A DNA stretch of 64,000 bases from the NCBI GenBank assembly GCA_964353015.1, contig CAYGUA010000006.1:1-64000 (forward strand), given 5' to 3'. Source of the stretch: JAMZMI01 sp964353015. GTDB lineage: Bacteria > Bacteroidota > Bacteroidia > Cytophagales > Cyclobacteriaceae. This document shows, piece by piece, positions 32,919-43,100 of this stretch. A program made the translations under genes and the position numbers. Each line of letters opens with the position of its first letter. Within the stretch, counting starts at the first letter, position 1. The notes beneath the pieces are model-generated. The model was not told the origin of the DNA, did not search any database, and worked only from the letters and a program-made list of their open reading frames with translations.

Positions 32919-34097
32919 TCATCTTAGTTTTAATGTGGCCAAAGTGGCAATCGCCAATAGAATACCTGTAGTCCAAAAACGGGTAACAATTTTGGCTTCA
33001 TGAATTCCTTTCTTTTGATAATGGTGGTGAAGCGGTGACATCAAAAAGATGCGTCGGCCTTCTCCATATTTTTTCCTGGTGTATTTAAAATAGGACACCT
33101 GCAAAATCACACTTAGATTTTCTATCAAAAAGATCCCGCATAGAACAGGAATCAATAATTCTTTTCTAATCACCAAAGCCAAAACGGCGATGATTCCACC
33201 AATGGAAAGACTTCCTGTATCTCCCATAAAAACCTGAGCAGGAAATGAGTTATACCACAGAAATCCGATGCACGCACCAACAAAAGCGGCGCTGAAAATC
33301 ACAAGTTCTCCAGCATTTGGAATGTATTCGATGTTGAGATATTGGGCAAAAATGACGTTACCACTGAGGTAAGCTAAAATGGCTAAAGTCAAACCGATAA
33401 TAGCTGATGTCCCTGCCGCAAGGCCATCTACACCATCTGTAATATTGGCACCATTTGAAACGGCTGTAATCACAAAAATCACAATCAACACATACATCAA
33501 CCATGTGTAATCCTCAAGAAAATAAGGAAGAAGCCAGTTGTAGTGGAACTGATTGTCCTTCACAAATGGGAGTGTAGTGACTATACTATTTCCGTCGATA
33601 ATACCAGCAAACGATGCAGATGGAAGCGATACATCAGGATGCCAGACCATCACCAAACCTACTATCAAACCAAGAACAATCTGTCCAATCACTTTAAAGC
33701 GACCTCTAAGCCCTTCTTTGTTTTTCTTTTTTACCTTCAGATAATCATCAAGGAAACCAATCATTCCCATCCAAACAGCAGTAATGAGCAATAGCTGCAC
33801 ATAAATATTTCCCAAATTGGCAAACAACAATGTAGGAATCACAATGGCGGCAATGATGATGATTCCACCCATGGTTGGCGTGCCCGCTTTTTCCATTTGG
33901 CCTTTCAGACCTAAATCACGGATAGATTCTCCAAGCTGATATCTGCGTAATGCTGAAATGAGTGTTTTCCCAAATACAATAGTGATCAACAAGGAGATAA
34001 TAGTGGCCATGCCAGCTCTGAAGGAGATGTATTGGAATACACCAGCTCCCGCAAGGTCAAATTGTTTATCTAAATAGTTGAACAGATAGTATAACAT
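32919..34097 (-). CDS. mraY: Phospho-N-acetylmuramoyl-pentapeptide transferase
   Basis: A 392-residue membrane enzyme with about ten helices. It shows GTPTMGGIIIIAAIV, GFLDDYLKVKKKNKEGL with the catalytic aspartates, NGANITDGVDGLAAGTS, FMGDTGSLSIGG and LMSPLHHHYQKKG, all MraY signatures. It transfers phospho-MurNAc-pentapeptide to undecaprenyl phosphate, giving lipid I. It follows murE by 101 nt; the gap has a small CATGTG...CACATG hairpin but no clear terminator. Confidence 0.97.
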   Translation of the reverse strand: MLYYLFNYLDKQFDLAGAGVFQYISFRAGMATIISLLITIVFGKTLISALRRYQLGESIRDLGLKGQMEKAGTPTMGGIIIIAAIVIPTLLFANLGNIYVQLLLITAVWMGMIGFLDDYLKVKKKNKEGLRGRFKVIGQIVLGLIVGLVMVWHPDVSLPSASFAGIIDGNSIVTTLPFVKDNQFHYNWLLPYFLEDYTWLMYVLIVIFVITAVSNGANITDGVDGLAAGTSAIIGLTLAILAYLSGNVIFAQYLNIEYIPNAGELVIFSAAFVGACIGFLWYNSFPAQVFMGDTGSLSIGGIIAVLALVIRKELLIPVLCGIFLIENLSVILQVSYFKYTRKKYGEGRRIFLMSPLHHHYQKKGIHEAKIVTRFWTTGILLAIATLATLKLR

Positions 34098-34198
34098 TTC
34101 TTTTAAAAATTGAGTACTGAATCATGAAAGCTTACCATGTGGTTTAGCACATGATTGATCAAATCTTTCGGTTTCAATACATCATTTATCATTATCAA

Positions 34199-35656
34199 TT
34201 AATCATTTAACATCTCATTGAGCACTTCTTTATCATCGAAATGGCTCCTCACTCCTTTTATTTCCTGATATGTTTCATGTCCTTTACCAGCAACCAGAAT
34301 TATATCTTTTGATCCAGCCATATTACAAGCCGTTCGTATCGCTTCTCTTCTGTCCTGAATGATCATGGTTTTCTTTTGATCCACTTTGGGAATTCCGGCC
34401 ATCATGTCTTTCAGGATTTCCGCCGGATCTTCATTCCTTGGATTGTCTGACGTCAGAATGATCTTATTACTAAAACCAGCAGCAATCCTTGCCATCTTTG
34501 GTCTCTTGGTCTTGTCTCTATTTCCACCACATCCCACCACGGTAATCAATGTCTCCTGACGGGTTCGTAGATTATCAATTGTCTTCAATACATTTTCCAA
34601 AGCATCTGGTGTATGAGCATAGTCCACAATTGCCAATATTTGATTCTTATTCGGAACCAATTCAAATCGCCCTCTAGCTCCATCCAATTGAGACAATGCT
34701 GTGAGTACGTCTATTTTATCTTCTTCCAGCAATACAGCTGTAGCATAAACTGCCAGCAGATTATATGCATTGAAATCACCAATCAATCTAAACCATGCGT
34801 TTACGCCATTGATATCCAATTCTAAACCTTGAATCGTATTGTGAATAATTTTGGCTTTGAAATCGGCCATTGCTTTCACAGAGTATGTTTGCTGATCTGC
34901 CTTGGTATTTTGCAACATGACTCTGCCACGCTTATCATCAATATTGACCAATGCAAAGGCATCAGCGGTCAAGCCATCAAACAATCTCTTTTTAGCATTG
35001 ATGTAAGCATCAAAAGTTTCATGATAATCCAAATGATCATGAGTGATATTGGTGAAAACCGCACCTGTAAATCTGATACCTGTGACACGTTCTTGAACAA
35101 GGGCGTGGGAGCTCACTTCCATGAAGCAATGCGTGCATCCTTCCTTCACCATTTCATCCAAAAGTTCATTTAGCTGAATGCTGTCGGGAGTCGTATAGCT
35201 AGCTGGCAAGACCCTGTGCTCAATTTTATTCTCCACAGTTGAGAGCAGCCCCACTTTATACCCAAGATTGATAAATAGTTGATGCAACAAAGTTGCTGTG
35301 GTCGTTTTGCCGTTTGTCCCGGTCACTCCGACCAATTTTATTTTTTTAGATGGATGATCAAAGAGATTGGCAGCAACCACTCCCATGGCTGCTGCACTAT
35401 TCTCCACCTGTATATAAGTTATAACACCGCTGAGTGTCTGAGGGAGTTTTTCACATAGGATGGCTACAGCACCTTTTTCGATGGCCTTATCAAGAAAATC
35501 ATGCCCATCGACTGTCAATCCTTTTATTGCTACAAAGAGAGAGCCTTCTCCAACTTTGCGCGAATCAAATGTCAAACCTGAAATATCAATATCTCGCTCA
35601 CCATGAATCGAGATCAATGACACGCCATACAATATGTCTTTTAGTGATCTGATCAT
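34199..35656 (-). CDS. murE: UDP-MurNAc-L-Ala-D-Glu:meso-diaminopimelate ligase
   Basis: A 485-residue Mur ligase: ATP loop VTGTNGKTTTATLLHQLF, substrate-binding ANLFDHPSKKIKLV, and the specificity motif DNPRNEDP with D404. The DNPR form marks meso-DAP-adding enzymes, so the wall is expected to contain meso-diaminopimelate. It overlaps the ftsI stop by 4 nt. No murF gene follows, although murE-murF adjacency is common in other phyla. Confidence 0.95.
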   Translation of the reverse strand: MIRSLKDILYGVSLISIHGERDIDISGLTFDSRKVGEGSLFVAIKGLTVDGHDFLDKAIEKGAVAILCEKLPQTLSGVITYIQVENSAAAMGVVAANLFDHPSKKIKLVGVTGTNGKTTTATLLHQLFINLGYKVGLLSTVENKIEHRVLPASYTTPDSIQLNELLDEMVKEGCTHCFMEVSSHALVQERVTGIRFTGAVFTNITHDHLDYHETFDAYINAKKRLFDGLTADAFALVNIDDKRGRVMLQNTKADQQTYSVKAMADFKAKIIHNTIQGLELDINGVNAWFRLIGDFNAYNLLAVYATAVLLEEDKIDVLTALSQLDGARGRFELVPNKNQILAIVDYAHTPDALENVLKTIDNLRTRQETLITVVGCGGNRDKTKRPKMARIAAGFSNKIILTSDNPRNEDPAEILKDMMAGIPKVDQKKTMIIQDRREAIRTACNMAGSKDIILVAGKGHETYQEIKGVRSHFDDKEVLNEMLND

Positions 35657-37752
35657 CCCAGGTTTATTTTAATGGTGGCACCATGAGAAAATTTCACACC
35701 AGGTGAGATGGACTGTGAACTTACACGTCCTCTTCCTGCAATATCAACTTGCAAACCAGCATTTTCAAGTACATATATTGCATCGCGCAATGTCATGCCT
35801 GTCACATCTGGAACTCTATCAATTGCTGCATCTGTTCCCTTCCAGAAAACAGAATGATTCACCACACTGGTTTTTACCCATGTGTCTTCATCTGTTGTAT
35901 GATTAGAAATTCCCATTTCATTGGAAAGCATTTGAAGTTCTTCGCGTTTGCCTGCCCTAATCACAGGAAAAGTGCCAGCAAATTCCAACTTATTATCAGG
36001 TAGTTCCTGATGCATTTCTATTTCCAATGCATAAATTTTATCTGCGATTTCTTTAAAAACAGGTGCGGAAACATCACTTCCATAAATCTGATAACCTTTA
36101 GGCTCATCGATTACTACAATGCAGCTATATCGTGGATCGTCAGCAGGAAAATAGCCAGCAAACGACGTATAGTAATTGCTTGTATATCTGCCATTCACTA
36201 CCTTTTTGGCCGTTCCTGTTTTGCCAGCGATTTTATATCTATCGTTCTTGATATTTTCGGCAGTACCACGCTGAACCACTCCTTCGAGCATTATTTTCAC
36301 ATCCTCCAATGTTTCATCGGAGCATATTTTCTTATTCAAAACCTTGGACTTGTATGTTTCAACTCGCTTATTGTCCTTCAATACAGATTTCACAATCAAT
36401 GGCTGAATCATCTTACCATTGTTGGCCACAGCATTGTAAAGTGTCAATGTTTGCAATGGCGTCATTTTCAATTCATATCCATGAGAAATCCATGGTAAGC
36501 TGATGCCGCTCCAGGTAGAATCTGTAGGATCTTTGATGTAAGGCACACCTTCACCAATCAATTGAAAACCTAATGGTTTGTCGATTCCTATGTTTTTCAA
36601 ATAATCAGTGAATCGAATTGGATTTTTACCAAAATGCTCAGTAACAAGTTTAGCCACACCGATGTTAGAAGATTTTTCGAATATCTCCTGCACAGTGAGC
36701 ATACCGTATCCACCAGGCTTATGATCCTTCATGGTCTCATCGAAGAATTGCATTTTTCCATTTCCAGTATCTACAGAATCTGAAAGTTTAATATCTGAAT
36801 CTTCGAGCAATGCAATCATACTCGCCAATTTGAATGTTGATCCTGGCTCCCGTGCTCCCTGACTGCCAACCGCATAGTTGTATCTCTCGTAGTACTCACC
36901 ATTCGCATTGCGACTAAGATTTGAAATGGCTTTTATCTCCCCAGTTTTCACTTCCATCAACACAACCACACCATAGTCCGCCTGATGCTTTTCCAAATGC
37001 TTCAAAAGTGCCGTTTCGGTTACATCCTGAAGGTTTACATTGATTGTAGTTTGCACATCATACCCATCAATCGGTTGAATCTCGGTACCATCATAAACAG
37101 GTTTCCAGCCTCCACCAGCCATCTTTTGGAACAACGCCTCACCATCCCTTCCTGCAAGCTGACGGTTGAAGCTATACTCTAATCCTACAGTTCCTTTGTT
37201 GTCTCCATCTATCGATCCCACGGTACGACCGCCTAAATGCGAAAAAGGTCGAATCCTTTTTTCCACCTTTTCAAAAATCACACCCCCAGCAAGTCTACCT
37301 GATCTGAATATCGGCCAGCGTTCCATTTGCTTCTTTTCCTGATAGCCGATCTGTTGCCGGTTGAGGATCATGTACCGCTTGTGGTCTCGCCGGGCATTTA
37401 CAATTTTCCGTTTATACTGGTCCATTGTGAAATCCTTGTAGAAACTTGCTAGCAAAAAGGATAAGGAATCAATATGGCTGTAAAACATATCATCACTTGC
37501 CAGAACCGGATCGAATGCTACCTGATATACTGGAAGCGAAGTAGCGAGTAAGCTGCCATCGTCAGCATATATATTACCACGAGTAGCGCTCACTTTCATC
37601 ACCTGCAGTCCTAAAGACTCAGCGATCCCTTTCCACTTAGAGCCTTCAGCATACTGAATGGTGAAAATGCGAAAAAGTATTCCTGCAGAAAACAAGAATA
37701 CCATTAGAAATGCTATGCGCACACGGACCAATATGGCTTTTTTGATACTCAT
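35653..37752 (-). CDS. ftsI: Septal class B penicillin-binding protein (FtsI/SpoVD type)
   Basis: A 699-residue protein: N-terminal membrane helix (about 10-31), the pedestal domain, and a transpeptidase domain with all three motifs: SxxK as STFK (Ser305 nucleophile, Lys308), SxN as SSN (361-363), and KTG at 511-513. A PASTA domain closes the protein (about residues 635-699: VPDVTGMTLRDAIYVLENAG). It is the septal transpeptidase partner of FtsW. The start overlaps the ftsL stop by 4 nt and the stop overlaps murE by 4 nt. Confidence 0.96.
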   Translation of the reverse strand: MSIKKAILVRVRIAFLMVFLFSAGILFRIFTIQYAEGSKWKGIAESLGLQVMKVSATRGNIYADDGSLLATSLPVYQVAFDPVLASDDMFYSHIDSLSFLLASFYKDFTMDQYKRKIVNARRDHKRYMILNRQQIGYQEKKQMERWPIFRSGRLAGGVIFEKVEKRIRPFSHLGGRTVGSIDGDNKGTVGLEYSFNRQLAGRDGEALFQKMAGGGWKPVYDGTEIQPIDGYDVQTTINVNLQDVTETALLKHLEKHQADYGVVVLMEVKTGEIKAISNLSRNANGEYYERYNYAVGSQGAREPGSTFKLASMIALLEDSDIKLSDSVDTGNGKMQFFDETMKDHKPGGYGMLTVQEIFEKSSNIGVAKLVTEHFGKNPIRFTDYLKNIGIDKPLGFQLIGEGVPYIKDPTDSTWSGISLPWISHGYELKMTPLQTLTLYNAVANNGKMIQPLIVKSVLKDNKRVETYKSKVLNKKICSDETLEDVKIMLEGVVQRGTAENIKNDRYKIAGKTGTAKKVVNGRYTSNYYTSFAGYFPADDPRYSCIVVIDEPKGYQIYGSDVSAPVFKEIADKIYALEIEMHQELPDNKLEFAGTFPVIRAGKREELQMLSNEMGISNHTTDEDTWVKTSVVNHSVFWKGTDAAIDRVPDVTGMTLRDAIYVLENAGLQVDIAGRGRVSSQSISPGVKFSHGATIKINLG

Positions 37753-38117
37753 TCCTCCTTGTTGATTATTTTATAAGGTGGAACATTGCTTTCCCTCAAA
37801 CCAAGTTTGGAAGCCTGTTTTGCAACTTCTGACTGTTTGCTGGAAAACTTAAATGAAGCATTGAGCGTGGTATAGTCTGCACGTAAATCAGAGATGGTCG
37901 TCTCAAGTTGATTAATCGTTCTAATCTTCTTTTCAGCGAAATGTCTGTTGCCGATATAAATGATACACAAAAATGATATGTAGAATATCTGAGGAAGAAA
38001 TTTGATGTGTATGACTTCCGTAAGCGAATGGTCAATACGCAAAAAACGATCAAGCACTGCAAAGAATCCTCCTCTGCTATGTGATTTTGATGGTATTTTG
38101 AAAGTATTGGTTGCCAT
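37749..38117 (-). CDS. ftsL: FtsL-like cell division protein
   Basis: A 122-residue bitopic protein: basic N-terminus, one membrane helix (FLPQIFYISFLCIIYIGNRHF) and a short coiled coil (KIRTINQLETTISDLRADYTTLN). The order rsmH-ftsL-ftsI is the standard dcw position of FtsL. Sequence conservation in this family is very low, so the call rests on topology and place. FtsL joins FtsB/FtsQ to activate FtsWI. Upstream, 54 nt separate it from rsmH and are filled by a heptamer repeat. Confidence 0.85.
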   Translation of the reverse strand: MATNTFKIPSKSHSRGGFFAVLDRFLRIDHSLTEVIHIKFLPQIFYISFLCIIYIGNRHFAEKKIRTINQLETTISDLRADYTTLNASFKFSSKQSEVAKQASKLGLRESNVPPYKIINKEE

Positions 38118-38122
38118 ATTAT

Positions 38123-38164
38123 AGTTATCAGTTATCAGTTATCAGTTATCAGTTATCAGTTATC
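38123..38164 (-). repeat. Six perfect copies of AGTTATC between rsmH and ftsL
   Basis: The plus strand reads AGTTATC six times without error (38123-38164); the minus, coding-direction strand reads GATAACT. The repeat fills most of the 54-nt spacer between the rsmH stop and the ftsL ATG. Copy-number change by slippage would alter the spacing but not a reading frame. Confidence 0.9.
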
Positions 38165-38171
38165 AGTTTTA

Positions 38172-39089
38172 TTATAATTTTTCCCCTATTCTAAGCTTTG
38201 CACTACGTGCTCGGCTGTTTACACTTATTTCGTCATCAGTTGGGATAATGGGCTTTTTGGTCAGTGGCTTGAATGGCCTGATTTCATGACCAAAAAAATC
38301 TTTTTCCATCACTCCTTTGAAATTTCCAGTATTTATGAAATTTTTAACCGGGCGATCTTCCAATGAATGGTAACTCATAATCACCAATCTTCCACCGGGT
38401 TTCAAAGCTTCAGTTGTCTGCTCCAGAAATTCTCTCAACGTTCCCATTTCATTGTTTACCTCAATGCGAATCGCCTGAAACAGCTGAGCCAGGTATTTCA
38501 TTTCTTTACCTCTTGGAGCAACTTTCAAAGCAATCTGCTTCAGTTCCTCATTTCGAGTGATGGCCTTGCCTCTCGCCTTGATGATTCCAGAAGCCAAAGT
38601 GCGGGCATTTCTTATTTCGCCGTAAGCACTTAAAATATGAACCAGATTTTCTTCCGAATAATCATTAATTACATCTTTGGCAGTAAATGCCGCATTGCGA
38701 TCCATGCGCATATCCAGCAATCCATCGAAGCGTGTGGAAAAACCTCGTTCACCTTCGTTGATCTGATGTGACGACACACCAAGATCTGCGAGAATGCCAT
38801 CAACTTTTCCTGCCTTGTAAAACTTGAGGTATTTATTTAGGTACCTGAAATTGGATTCAATAAATGTAAAAGAACGTGTTTGCCCTACAGCTTCTTTCAA
38901 AGCCTGAGCATTTGCTTTTGCATCGTCATCCTGATCAAATGCAAATAATTTTCCTGAATCTAGCTGGTTGAGTATTTCTTTGGAGTGACCTCCACCGCCA
39001 AATGTGACGTCTACATAGGTGCCGCTCGGCTTGATGTCGAGGGCTTCTAGGCATTCTTTCAACATGACCGGCGTATGATACTCACTCAT
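38172..39089 (-). CDS. rsmH: 16S rRNA (cytosine(1402)-N(4))-methyltransferase RsmH
   Basis: A 305-residue SAM-dependent methyltransferase: YHTPVMLKECLEAL at the N-terminus, motif I GTYVDVTFGGGGHSKEIL, FDQDDDAKANA, and MSYHSLEDRPVKNFI near the C-terminus. It methylates C1402 in the ribosomal decoding site. It starts 3 nt after the mraZ stop (ATG at 39089) and precedes the heptamer repeat. Confidence 0.97.
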   Translation of the reverse strand: MSEYHTPVMLKECLEALDIKPSGTYVDVTFGGGGHSKEILNQLDSGKLFAFDQDDDAKANAQALKEAVGQTRSFTFIESNFRYLNKYLKFYKAGKVDGILADLGVSSHQINEGERGFSTRFDGLLDMRMDRNAAFTAKDVINDYSEENLVHILSAYGEIRNARTLASGIIKARGKAITRNEELKQIALKVAPRGKEMKYLAQLFQAIRIEVNNEMGTLREFLEQTTEALKPGGRLVIMSYHSLEDRPVKNFINTGNFKGVMEKDFFGHEIRPFKPLTKKPIIPTDDEISVNSRARSAKLRIGEKL

Positions 39090-39092
39090 CAG

Positions 39093-39536
39093 TTACTCGT
39101 CTAGGTATTTCTGAGCCAGATCTGAATATTCCGCTGGATCCCCAAGTTGGTAATCATTAAATACCTGAGGATTCCACATTTCTATGTAGTTGCCCATCCC
39201 GACTAGGAGCACGTCCTTTTCGAGCCTGGCATGAATGAGTGAAGCTTTTGGTAATAATATCCTGCCTGCATTATCCAACTCTACCTGTGCTATACTCCTG
39301 AAAAAAGTGCGTTTAAGTCTTCTTTGCTCTTCGTTGAACTCACTGAGCGCAGCTATCTTGGCATGTATCTTTTTGTATTCTAACATTGGATACAGGATCA
39401 GATTAGGTTCGAAACCTTGCCGGATAACGAGTTCGTGCGTGGAGACCTCTGGCAGATTAGCTTTAATCTTTGCAGGTAAAACTAGTCTGCCTTTGGTATC
39501 CAACTTACACTCATACTCGCTTGTAAAGAAAGCCAT
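39093..39536 (-). CDS. mraZ: Transcriptional regulator MraZ
   Basis: A 147-residue protein starting MAFFTSEYECKLDTKGRLVLP. An open frame extends upstream to 39671, but those 45 residues are not MraZ-like and run over the promoter and operator, so the Met at 39536 is chosen. Two AbrB-like domains are visible: DTKGRLVLPAKIK and LDNAGRILLPKASL. MraZ binds GTGGG-type repeats in its own promoter and controls the dcw operon. Three such boxes lie 57-87 nt upstream. Confidence 0.95.
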   Translation of the reverse strand: MAFFTSEYECKLDTKGRLVLPAKIKANLPEVSTHELVIRQGFEPNLILYPMLEYKKIHAKIAALSEFNEEQRRLKRTFFRSIAQVELDNAGRILLPKASLIHARLEKDVLLVGMGNYIEMWNPQVFNDYQLGDPAEYSDLAQKYLDE

Positions 39537-39566
39537 CTGAGTCTTGAAAAATATAAACCACCATAG

Positions 39567-39597
39567 CAAATATAAAGAATGAATTGACATTTCCAAC
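39567..39597 (-). promoter_or_regulatory. dcw operon promoter (Bacteroidota type)
   Basis: On the minus strand the -7 box TATATTTG (39567-39574) is a perfect TAnnTTTG match. TTG (39594-39596) lies 19 nt upstream, within the normal -33 spacing. Transcription would start about 25 nt before the mraZ ATG. The -33 element lies inside the nearest MraZ box. Confidence 0.75.
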
Positions 39598-39623
39598 CAC
39601 ACTCCCCCACTTTCACCCACTTT
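39594..39623 (-). promoter_or_regulatory. MraZ operator: three 10-bp GTGG repeats
   Basis: On the minus strand, AAAGTGGGTG (39614-39623), AAAGTGGGGG (39604-39613) and AGTGTGGTTG (39594-39603) follow each other at exactly 10-bp spacing. Direct repeats of this type, one per helical turn, are the known MraZ binding pattern. The third box overlaps the -33 element, so binding should repress the operon. Confidence 0.8.
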
Positions 39624-39766
39624 ACTTAAAAAATTTAATATTAAGCAATAAACAGCGATTTTGAAACCCAAATCAGCTTACAATCAGATAACTCACTGGT
39701 ATGCAAGGCCTAAAATCCGACCATTTGAATGATACATTATGGATTTATAAGGAATTATTGAGTTTG

Positions 39767-39810
39767 GTGGGGGGATGTGGGGAGAATGAAAATATTTGAG
39801 TAAAAAGTGG
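39767..39810 (+). promoter_or_regulatory. Second, oppositely oriented set of GTGG boxes
   Basis: GTGG occurs on the plus strand at 39767, 39777 and 39807, that is at distances of 10 and 30 bp, all in helical phase. The flanking bases (GTGGGGGGAT, GTGGGGAGAA and AAAGTGGGAG) resemble the MraZ boxes 144 bp away on the other strand. It may be an auxiliary MraZ site. Confidence 0.4.
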
Positions 39811-39867
39811 GAGCAGGTGAATTAATAATAGAGGATTGGAGCGAATTTGTGATAATCTGAGATTAAA

Positions 39868-39911
39868 ATGGTGCGATTCGATTTACAATAATTAAAAACA
39901 TTTCGCACCAT
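39868..39911. promoter_or_regulatory. Inverted repeat ATGGTGCGA/TCGCACCAT before the kinase operon
   Basis: Perfect 9-bp arms (39868-39876 and 39903-39911) flank a 26-nt AT-rich stretch. The arrangement fits a regulator binding site with two half-sites, or a long hairpin. It is 219 nt before the assigned kinase start. Confidence 0.4.
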
Positions 39912-40129
39912 AGCGTATCTATATTAATCAACCTTTGTCTAAAGGATTTAAAACCGAAAATACATTCTCAATAATAATAACTCACACAATTGACTTGAAA
40001 TCATGCTTTTACTATATTACCAGATCAACCGCTAACCATCAAAATCAATTGCTTTCCGAGAGGACTGTTACATCCATTTTAAATACTAAATTCGATGAAG
40101 GCATTCCTCACGCTCAAATCATCAATCCT

Positions 40130-43100
40130 ATGAAGTCCGGCACCAAACTGATTATTTGCTTGATAATCTTATTCTATCACTCAATCAATATTATCCATGC
40201 ACAAGATCAAAATTTCACACATTTCAATATCCGGTCTGGAATTCCTGCGGGGTATATCTCAGAGATGATCGAAGATCAATATGGATACATCTGGATTGGC
40301 ACTACTGCGGGTCTGAGTAAGTTTGATGGTTACAGTTTTGTCAATTATATCCAAAAGACCTCCGATTCCCTTTCTTTAAAAGGTTCCTATATCAGTTCTA
40401 TTGATGATTATGATAGTCGCACCCTTTTAGTTGCCACTGTAGAAGCATTGAATGTTTATGACCGGTCTAAAGATGAGTTCAGGCTTATTTTAGTAGCTGA
40501 TTCCATTCCAACTTTAGATCAGATATCTGATGTGGCAGTGATGGAAAACAAGGATGTATGGGTACTATCGAAACATGGACTTTATTACATCAAAGCAGCC
40601 GATTTACATTCGACAGTTTCTAAAGTAGAATATTTCGAATTTCCTAAACCAGAGGATAGTGGAAGTGCCCGCTTAGGGTCAATTCTCTTTGACGGTGACC
40701 ACACCCTTTGGTTCGGATCTGATTCACAACCGCTTCAAAAATTTGATACCGAAAAAAAGGAATTTATTCCAGCGACTCCACATACCGCAGAAGTGGAAGA
40801 CTTTATGGCTGAATCCATTTGGGACATGTTATTCGTTCCGAATGGGGACTTGTATGTGGTAGGAGACAAGGGTTTGCTGAGATGGAAGTCAAATTCCAAA
40901 AGCCCGGAAATTGTAAATCCAGCAGGTCACTTTAAACCAGAAATGTTTAGATTTTTTCAAAGTATCAATCTGGACAATGAGGGCCGATTGCTTATTGGGA
41001 CCGGGGAATCTGGTGCAATAAGATGGGATTATGAAACGGACGAATTGGAAGTATTTGCCAATGATGCAAACGATGTAAATACTGTCAATTCCAATGATGT
41101 GCATTTTTTATTTGAAGACAAAAATAAAACGCTTTGGTTCGGATATCATTTCCTAGGTCTGAGCATGATGTATTTCAATTCACTGGATTACAACTTCAAA
41201 TCATTTTCTGAAGAGCTGGATTTGGAATTTGCTATTGGAGACATTTTCAATGTTGCGGAAGATGACGAAGGAAATTTATGGTTTCCTACAAAGTATGGGC
41301 TCATCCTGCAATCAAAAGATGACGGTTCTTTAAAAATATTTAAACCAAAAGAATCAACACATTTATCAGCTTCTATTGCACACAAAGACAAGTTATTTAT
41401 TTCGTCCAATGATGGAAAAAAAGACATCATTTACAGATTTGACATTAAGACACATTCCTTTAACAAAATATTCAGTAGCGACAGCATGCGCACTTTTCCA
41501 ATTCCATCAGAAAGTTCAGAGCATGTCTATTTTCCAACATGGACTGATGGTATTTTGAGAATAAATAAAGAGTCAGAACGAACAGATTTCATAAAATCAC
41601 CAGAAGACGAAATCCATCAAGATGCTCGAGTGGCTGAGGTGATGAAAGTAGATGCAGTAGGAAATCTGATAGTAGAAAATTATTATATCGGAAGTGATAA
41701 CAACACTGGCACATTCCTCTACGACCAGGAAAACAACTCCTTTAAAGAGATAAAAACTGAAAGGAAATTCCCTCGCATTAATCGCACACCAGATTTCATA
41801 TCCCGCACAGAGCCCATGACCATTTGGAGCAGGACAGAATATGGCTTGGCCAAATTTGACCTTACATCAGGTCAATCGAGCATATATTATGAAGGCGAAC
41901 CACTGATCCAGGAAAACCCGACAGGAAGCCTGGTAGAAGACAATGATGGATACATCTGGATGAACAACGCTACGGGAATTATGCGTTTGGATCCTGCATC
42001 AGAGAACATTTCTCAATATCAAATAAGAAAAGAATATAGGCCAGAAGCATTCATGAGGCCTTTTATTCTGAAAAATGGTGATATTATCTTCACCGGAAGC
42101 AGCGGGTATCTTCGCTTCAATCCAGCTCAGGCTCAAACTCAGCTTTCGGTCAATACCCTCCTACTCACTGAGCTTAAAGTCAATGAAAAAACCTACAACC
42201 TCTTATTTCAAGACTTGCCTGAATCATTCTCTTATGATGACAATGACATTGCCATATCCTACATAGGATTTAATTATTTGGATCCGACGGGTACGAATTA
42301 CCGCTATCGGGTGAAGGGATTCAATGAGAACTGGACAAATGTGGAAGATCAGAAAAGAGTGTTTTTGGCCAACCTCCCTTATGGAGATTATGAGTTTGAG
42401 GTTCAGGCTTCCACAAGACATGGCGGTTTTGAGACCAGTCGTTCCATTCAACTTAGCATTTTACCACCATGGTGGTTCACCTGGTGGGCATATGTCATTT
42501 ACGCCACCTTATTTGCATTGCTTTTATTAATTATTTATCGTGTTCAAAAAGCAAGAACAATCAGAATAGAAAGAGAAAAAAACAGGGACCTCAAGCTCGC
42601 ACAAGCACAGGAAATTGAAAAAGCATACAAGCAACTTCAGGAAACTCAAAAGCAATTGATTCATGCAGAGAAAATGGCTTCTTTAGGTGAGCTAACCGCA
42701 GGAATCGCTCATGAAATTCAAAACCCACTCAATTTTGTCAACAACTTTGCTGACATCAACCGTGAATTGATAGAGGAACAAAAAGAGGAGATTCTTAATA
42801 AGAATTATGACGAAGTAGCTGCGATTGCCGATGATATCAAAGCAAACGAAGAAAAGATCATCCATCATGGAAAGCGAGCGGAAGAAATCGTGAAGAGCAT
42901 GCTTCTACACTCCAGAGGAAATGAGGGCAAAAAGGAATCGATAAATATCAACAGCATCGCTGATGAATACTTGCGCCTCTCCTATCACGGCTTGAGAGCA
43001 AAAGACAAATCGTTCAATGCAGATTTCAAACTACATCTTGATGAGAACCTGCCAGAAATCGAAGTGATCCCGCAGGATATTGGAAGAGTATTCCTCAATC

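Larger units (their letters stand above)
39537..40129. other. 593-bp divergent region between mraZ and the histidine kinase operon
   Basis: It holds the mraZ promoter and operator (39567-39623), a G-rich set of plus-strand GTGG boxes (39767-39810) and an inverted repeat (39868-39911). An open frame covers 39935-40129, but the kinase is assigned its downstream Met because that gives a signal peptide. No other gene is seen. Confidence 0.6.

Noticed and set aside
39537..39671. N-terminal extension of mraZ
   Set aside because: The added residues are not MraZ-like and would be translated from the promoter and operator region.
39935..40129. N-terminal extension of HK1
   Set aside because: The Met at 40130 gives a proper signal peptide; the upstream residues do not resemble a domain.
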